Shown here one piece after another: positions 60,025-64,000 of a stretch of 64,000 nucleotides of DNA. The DNA comes from Kribbella voronezhensis (GTDB taxonomy: Bacteria > Actinomycetota > Actinomycetes > Propionibacteriales > Kribbellaceae), in NCBI RefSeq assembly GCF_004365175.1, contig NZ_SOCE01000001.1, positions 5,489,098 through 5,553,097 on the forward strand. The letters are read 5' to 3'. The notes under the pieces are model-generated. The model made no database searches. It was given only the letters and a program-made list of their open reading frames with translations, and had not been told where the DNA came from. Position 1 is the stretch's first letter. Every line of letters begins with the position of its first letter. The position numbers and the translations under genes were made by a program.

Positions 60025-60948
60025 GTGGCTTACTCCATCGCTCCCGGTTCCCTGTCGCTGTCCCGCTCCGTCCTAGACCGTGCTGCCGACCGGCGGCGCG
60101 ACGTGGAGTGGCTGGACAAGGCCTGGGCCGCCGCCGATACGCAGGTGACCTTGGTGATGGGCGACAAGCTCGCAGTAGAGGACGACCGTACGTCGTTGCG
60201 CCTGGTGCCGCCCGCTGCTGCGCCTGAGGGTGTGCGGATCTTCCTGGGGATCGATCGAGTCGCCGGGGCCGGGCAGACGGCGGACGGGCGCGCTGTCTTC
60301 GCAGTACTGGTCGATGGCGAGGCAGACGAGTCGTATGCCGGGCTGCGGGAGATCGGTGGCGTGCTGGACGACCGGGAGGCAGGGATCGCGGTCAACGTGG
60401 TCGGGCTGTCCAACTGGCACGCCGTACACACGCACTGCGCCAACTGCGGCAACCACACCGAGGTAGTGGACGCGGGACACGTACGGCGCTGCCCGGTGTG
60501 CGGACTGAGCCACTTCCCGCGCAGCGACCCGGCGATCATCGTGCTCGTCACCGACGACCAGGACCGCGCACTGCTCGGCCGCAACGAGGCGTGGCCGGAG
60601 GGACGCTACTCAACCCTCGCCGGCTTCGTGGAGCCCGGCGAGTCGCTGGAGGCCGCAGTACGCCGGGAGGTCTTCGAGGAAACCGGCGTGGTCATCGGCG
60701 ACGACATCCAGTACGCCGGCAGCCAGCCGTGGCCGCTCCCGTCCAGCCTGATGCTCGGCTTCTACGCCACCGCGACCGGCTACGACATCAACGTCGATCA
60801 GGACGAGATCGCCGAGGCCAAGTGGTTCAGCCGCGCCGATCTCGCCGAACTCGTCGAAGCCGGCACCATGGCCCTGCCCGGCAACATCTCGATCTCCCGC
60901 CGCCTCATCGAAGGCTGGTACGGCAAGGAACTAACCGGCAGTTGGTAG
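60025..60948 (+). CDS. nudC: NAD+ diphosphatase (NudC)
   Basis: A 307-residue NADH pyrophosphatase. Visible features are a zinc ribbon CANCGNHTEVVDAG and CPVC, the Nudix box GFVEPGESLEAAVRREVFEETG, and the family-specific SQPWPLPSS about 17 residues after it. It cleaves NAD(H) to NMN(H) and AMP and can remove NAD caps from RNA. GTG 60025 is chosen because the family N-terminus starts there; GAGGA is immediately upstream with short spacing. The last 18 bases overlap the convergent membrane protein gene. Rv3199c is, as I recall, the mycobacterial counterpart near adnB. Confidence 0.93.
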   Translation: MAYSIAPGSLSLSRSVLDRAADRRRDVEWLDKAWAAADTQVTLVMGDKLAVEDDRTSLRLVPPAAAPEGVRIFLGIDRVAGAGQTADGRAVFAVLVDGEADESYAGLREIGGVLDDREAGIAVNVVGLSNWHAVHTHCANCGNHTEVVDAGHVRRCPVCGLSHFPRSDPAIIVLVTDDQDRALLGRNEAWPEGRYSTLAGFVEPGESLEAAVRREVFEETGVVIGDDIQYAGSQPWPLPSSLMLGFYATATGYDINVDQDEIAEAKWFSRADLAELVEAGTMALPGNISISRRLIEGWYGKELTGSW

Positions 60949-61530
60949 GCCGGACACCGCCGCCTGCCTCGTCCTCGACGCAGCCCTCAGGCTCAGCGCC
61001 AGCCAGCAGTACGACAGGCTCCACAAGGTGAGGGCCGCGATGCCCAGCCCGTCACTCGCGAAGAACCTCACCAGCAGAGCAACGGCGAGGAACGATCCGT
61101 TGACCAGCAGCGGCAGAGCGAAGCGGGAGCCGGTGCCTCGCAGTACCAGTCCGCTTCCGATCGTGCCCACGACGATGACCAAGCCACTGATCGCGTAGCC
61201 GACGTCGAGCGCGGTGAGCACCGGAGCGTCGAGGTCCGTACGGGCCACGAGACCGGACCACAACTCGCAAAGGGCGACGGCGGCGGTCCCTGCCGCGCCG
61301 ACTCTGGCGAGGGTCGAGCCGAGGCCGGTCGTCCGCCGGGCCACTTCGAGATAGCCGACGAGGACCAGCAGGTGCGCGATCGCCAGAACGACCGACATCC
61401 ACAGGAAGGCCGCCGGCTGGACCGGATAGGACCACGTGTGCGAGCCCTCGGTCGCCGTGATGCTGCCGAGCGAAGCACCTCCCACGAGCGGGAGAACTGC
61501 CCCGATGACGACCAGAATCCATGCGCGCAC
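60931..61530 (-). CDS. Membrane protein, unknown function
   Basis: A 199-residue protein with about six hydrophobic helices (for example LVVIGAVLPLVGGASLG, WMSVVLAIAHLLVLVGYL, YAISGLVIVVGTIGSGLVL, and LPLLVNGSFLAVALLVRF). I do not recognise the family. It begins at ATG 61530 and overlaps the 3' end of nudC by 18 bases on the opposite strand. It could be one of the small actinobacterial DUF998-like membrane proteins, but I see no defining motif. Confidence 0.7.
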   Translation of the reverse strand: MRAWILVVIGAVLPLVGGASLGSITATEGSHTWSYPVQPAAFLWMSVVLAIAHLLVLVGYLEVARRTTGLGSTLARVGAAGTAAVALCELWSGLVARTDLDAPVLTALDVGYAISGLVIVVGTIGSGLVLRGTGSRFALPLLVNGSFLAVALLVRFFASDGLGIAALTLWSLSYCWLALSLRAASRTRQAAVSGLPTAG

Positions 61531-61657
61531 GACTCCACCCCTTCCCCGCCCTCAGCGGGCGACCGATAGACCGAAGGTAGCCATCGGCGGACCGCGGAGG
61601 TGATCTGTTTCCAGCCGGGAAACAGGGCGCGGATCCGGGTCGTGCGGTTCGCCCGGG

Positions 61658-62587
61658 TCAGCGGTCGAGGGCCAGGGCCGCGCGCGAGATGGAGTCGGTG
61701 AAATCGGCCATCAGCTCGATCGCCGTACGGAGTTCCGGCCGGAGGTCGTCGCGGCGGTGGTGGGTGTAGTAATAGGTCGGCGGGACGCCGGTGAGTCCGA
61801 TGCGCTTGAGTTCGGGCGGAAGGTTCGCCGTCAGCGCCACCGGCACGACCGTCACCTCCCGGCCGAGCAGGATCCGCTGAGCGACGTGGGCGGTGTTCGA
61901 GGCGTCGATCGGGACGAGGGTCGCCTTGGTGAGCGGGCGGACATCGGCCAGGACGAACGGGAGCATGTAGTCGTCGGGCAGCTCCGGATTGAGCAGCATC
62001 GGCAGCCGGGCGAACTCCTCGACCGGGACCGTACGCCGACGGGCCAGCGGATGGTTCCCGCTGACCAGGCCGACGCGGTAGATCTGCGAGAGCCGCGTCG
62101 ACTGCACCTGCGGCTCAGCTGAGGCTCCGAAGGTCAGCACGAGGTCCACCGCGCAGCTGAGCAGTTCCGGCTTCAGCCTGGGGAACGGTGTCGGCACCGA
62201 CTCGACGGCGACGCCCGGATGCGTGTGCCGCAGGGCCAGCTCCAGGCTCGCCAGCGCGGCGGGCAGCAGCGGCGCCACGACTCCGACACCGGCCGGCACC
62301 GCCAGTCTCAGCGTCGTGTCCGGCTCACCCGCGGCAGCAAACCGGGCCGTCTGTACTGCGCGCAGCAACTCGGGCGCGACCTGCACGAACCGCTGCCCAG
62401 CGGCCGTCAACCCCATGAACCCGCCCGAGTCCCGCTCGATCAGCGGCACACCGAGGTCAGCCTCGAGCCGCTGAATCCGCTTGGTCACCGCAGACACCGA
62501 GATCCCCAACTCCGCCGCAGCCCGCCCGAAATGCCGCTGCGCCGTCACCGCGACAAAACACTCCACAGCCCCCAGCTCAAGATCCAC
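61658..62587 (-). CDS. LysR-family transcriptional regulator
   Basis: A 309-residue LysR protein. The HTH at the N-terminus is FVAVTAQRHFGRAAAELGISVSAVTKRIQRLEADLGVPLIERD (family pattern). The effector domain follows (TTLRLAVPAGVGVV ... ASNTAHVAQRILLGREVTVVPVAL). GTG 62587 is used since the preceding sequence in frame is Trp/Gly/Arg-rich and not conserved. No divergent target gene shares its promoter: the neighbour on that side is convergent to nothing and ends 60 bases away. Effector and targets are unknown. Confidence 0.85.
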   Translation of the reverse strand: MDLELGAVECFVAVTAQRHFGRAAAELGISVSAVTKRIQRLEADLGVPLIERDSGGFMGLTAAGQRFVQVAPELLRAVQTARFAAAGEPDTTLRLAVPAGVGVVAPLLPAALASLELALRHTHPGVAVESVPTPFPRLKPELLSCAVDLVLTFGASAEPQVQSTRLSQIYRVGLVSGNHPLARRRTVPVEEFARLPMLLNPELPDDYMLPFVLADVRPLTKATLVPIDASNTAHVAQRILLGREVTVVPVALTANLPPELKRIGLTGVPPTYYYTHHRRDDLRPELRTAIELMADFTDSISRAALALDR

Positions 62588-62647
62588 CCACCAAAGATCC
62601 CACCCACAGCCGGCGCGCGACCAGCTACTGGGCAACGTCGAGAAGCG

Positions 62648-64000
62648 TCAGGGGTGCGTGCCTGCGGCTGGGGTTGGGATCGGTAGGGGGTGTCCCGCCA
62701 CGGCGGTGTCGGTGGTGGGGAGTTCGCCCGTGAGCAGGTAGTGCGTGCCGATGGCGTTTGCTGCCGCGTTGACTGTGGCGTGGGGGTTGGCGAACACGCC
62801 GTGCTTGCCGGAGTTTCGTTCGGTGACGAGGATCGAGGTCGGCAGCGCCTTGTGCATCTTCAGCGCACCGGCGTACGGCGTACCGGGGTCGCCGATGGAG
62901 TTGAAGAGCAGGATGCCGGGCAGCCCCTTGCCGGTGATCTTGGGTGGGTTGTTGTTGTCGAAGGCCCAGTTCTGGCAGGCGCTGGCGCTGGTCCACATGT
63001 TGTACCAGGCGAATTGTGAGGTCTTGGCAAGCCTGGCGGCGTCTTTCTCGTACGTCGATCGCTGGCGCGGCCAGGCCGAGTCGGCGCAGATCACCGAGGT
63101 GAAGCTCGCGGTGGCCTGTTCGGTGTCGGCGCTCAGGTCGGGGGCGGCGAAGTCGGTCAGGAGGCTGCCGTCCCCGTCGACGGCGTAGGCGCTGAGTGCC
63201 TCGGTGAACGGGATCCAGGCGGCTTCGGCGAACATCACGCCGTACGCCGTGCCGAGCAGTTCGCTGCCGCCGACGACTCCGTGTGGGGTGGTTCGGAAGT
63301 CGGTGAGGGTCTTGTTCCAGGCAGCGCGGACGGCTGCGACGGTGGTGCCGAGGTGGAAGACGTTGTCGTACTTCGCTACCCATTGCAGGTAGTCGTGGTC
63401 GAACCGTTTCTGCAAGGCGGTCGACTGGGCCAGCGCTAGCTGGTACCACAGGTCTTTCGGTGTGGGGTCGACGTTGCCGTCGAGGATCATCCGACCGACC
63501 CGGTGTGGGAACAGTTGTCCGTAGACGGCGCCGAGGTAGGTGCCGTAGGAGAGACCCAAGTAGTTGAGCTTGTTCTCACCGAGACCGGCGCGGACGGCGT
63601 CCATGTCCCGGGCGACGTCGACCGTGCCTAGGTGGGGAAGGAGCGCCTTGTTGTTGGCGTAGCACCCGTCCGCGTAGCTGCTCCACAGCTTCCACAGCTC
63701 GCGTCGGCTCGCCTTGGCGTCCGGGTCCGGCTGCGGTGCGTTGAAGTGGTCAGGGGCGGCGCAGCTGACCGGCGAGGTGAGGAAGACGCCGCGTGGATCG
63801 AAGCCGATGACGTCGTACGCATCCAGTACGGCGGTGTCGAGTCGGGTGAAGCCGGTCGGGTCCAGTCTGGTCAGCGATCCGGCGTACGCCGCGCCGCTGA
63901 TGCCCGGGCCGCCAGGGTTCACCACCAGCGAGCCGATCCGCTGCGAAGGCTTGTTGGCCGCGTGCTTGGTCACCAGCACCGAGATCGTGGCGCCGTGCGG
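62648..64000 (-). CDS. Secreted TAP-type alpha/beta hydrolase (S33 peptidase-like), 5' end outside window
   Basis: The frame is open to the window edge (64000), giving about 450 residues of a tripeptidyl-aminopeptidase-like hydrolase of the MEROPS S33/SCO7095 type. Seen are VVNPGGPGISG (oxyanion hole), the nucleophile elbow GLSYGTYLGAVYG, an acid in SIGDPGTPYAGAL, a histidine in SGKHGVFANP, and the C-terminal TAP-like domain. The signal peptide is expected upstream. The family removes N-terminal peptides from secreted proteins or activates prodrugs. The start cannot be set. Confidence 0.85.
   Translation of the reverse strand, partial: PHGATISVLVTKHAANKPSQRIGSLVVNPGGPGISGAAYAGSLTRLDPTGFTRLDTAVLDAYDVIGFDPRGVFLTSPVSCAAPDHFNAPQPDPDAKASRRELWKLWSSYADGCYANNKALLPHLGTVDVARDMDAVRAGLGENKLNYLGLSYGTYLGAVYGQLFPHRVGRMILDGNVDPTPKDLWYQLALAQSTALQKRFDHDYLQWVAKYDNVFHLGTTVAAVRAAWNKTLTDFRTTPHGVVGGSELLGTAYGVMFAEAAWIPFTEALSAYAVDGDGSLLTDFAAPDLSADTEQATASFTSVICADSAWPRQRSTYEKDAARLAKTSQFAWYNMWTSASACQNWAFDNNNPPKITGKGLPGILLFNSIGDPGTPYAGALKMHKALPTSILVTERNSGKHGVFANPHATVNAAANAIGTHYLLTGELPTTDTAVAGHPLPIPTPAAGTHP

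Noticed and set aside
1..64000. tRNA or rRNA genes
   Set aside because: I looked for T-loop GGTTCGAATCC-like segments and rRNA-conserved stretches on both strands and saw none.

Overview
The window is high-GC DNA from a filamentous or coryneform actinobacterium. Several genes point to Kribbella or a close relative in Nocardioidales, although genus is an inference from gene content only. The supporting genes are an AdnAB-type helicase-nuclease pair, a mycothiol-type DinB/maleylpyruvate isomerase enzyme, an F420-type LLM oxidoreductase, MoeZ, DUF3107, a very large secreted RHS protein and many GTG starts. No rRNA, tRNA, CRISPR array, integrase or transposase was seen. No gene-free stretch exceeds 300 bases.

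Positions 1-9.3 kb hold metabolic and accessory genes. These are the end of an AraC regulator, a Nudix hydrolase divergent from a PHP phosphoesterase-MarC pair, a RecB-like nuclease, two tandem alpha/beta hydrolases (the second has lost its nucleophile serine), an ABC-2 exporter (two permeases plus ATPase), and a RelA/SpoT-fold protein translationally coupled to a small unknown protein. Two tandem repeat arrays (265-402 and 3298-3480) each begin inside the last codons of a gene and copy its stop codon.

Positions 9.3-22.2 kb look like one secretion-related island. An ECF sigma factor and its membrane-anchored partner precede a 2095-residue RHS/YD-repeat protein with an unusual membrane-active-looking tip, a 1355-residue FG-GAP/ricin-lectin protein, and a GH43-lectin protein whose catalytic domain has been cut in half.

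Positions 24-60 kb contain homologues of genes I recall as neighbours in Mycobacterium (Rv3199c-Rv3213c): ParA, DEAD-box helicase, ferritin-like MiaE-type protein, DUF3107, TetR, alpha/beta hydrolase, MoeZ, alkyltransferase-like protein, AdnA, AdnB and NudC. Into this block are inserted a winged-HTH/MNT nucleotidyltransferase plus HEPN-like pair (29.6-30.65 kb). That pair has a three-fold 20-bp operator array over its promoter and is bracketed by 73-bp inverted copies of a dispersed repeat. Other insertions are a stand-alone LigD polymerase domain, a secreted hydrolase with Calx-beta domains and a structured leader, a TetR-isomerase operon, a MarR-MFS operon, an orphan histidine kinase and two Uma2-type nucleases.

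Positions 57.9-64 kb carry a GPP34 protein, a lipoprotein that overlaps deoD and seems to start at CTG, NudC, a LysR regulator and the 3' part of a secreted TAP-type peptidase. The DEAD-box helicase also appears to start at CTG, so two genes here are likely mis-started by standard gene callers.
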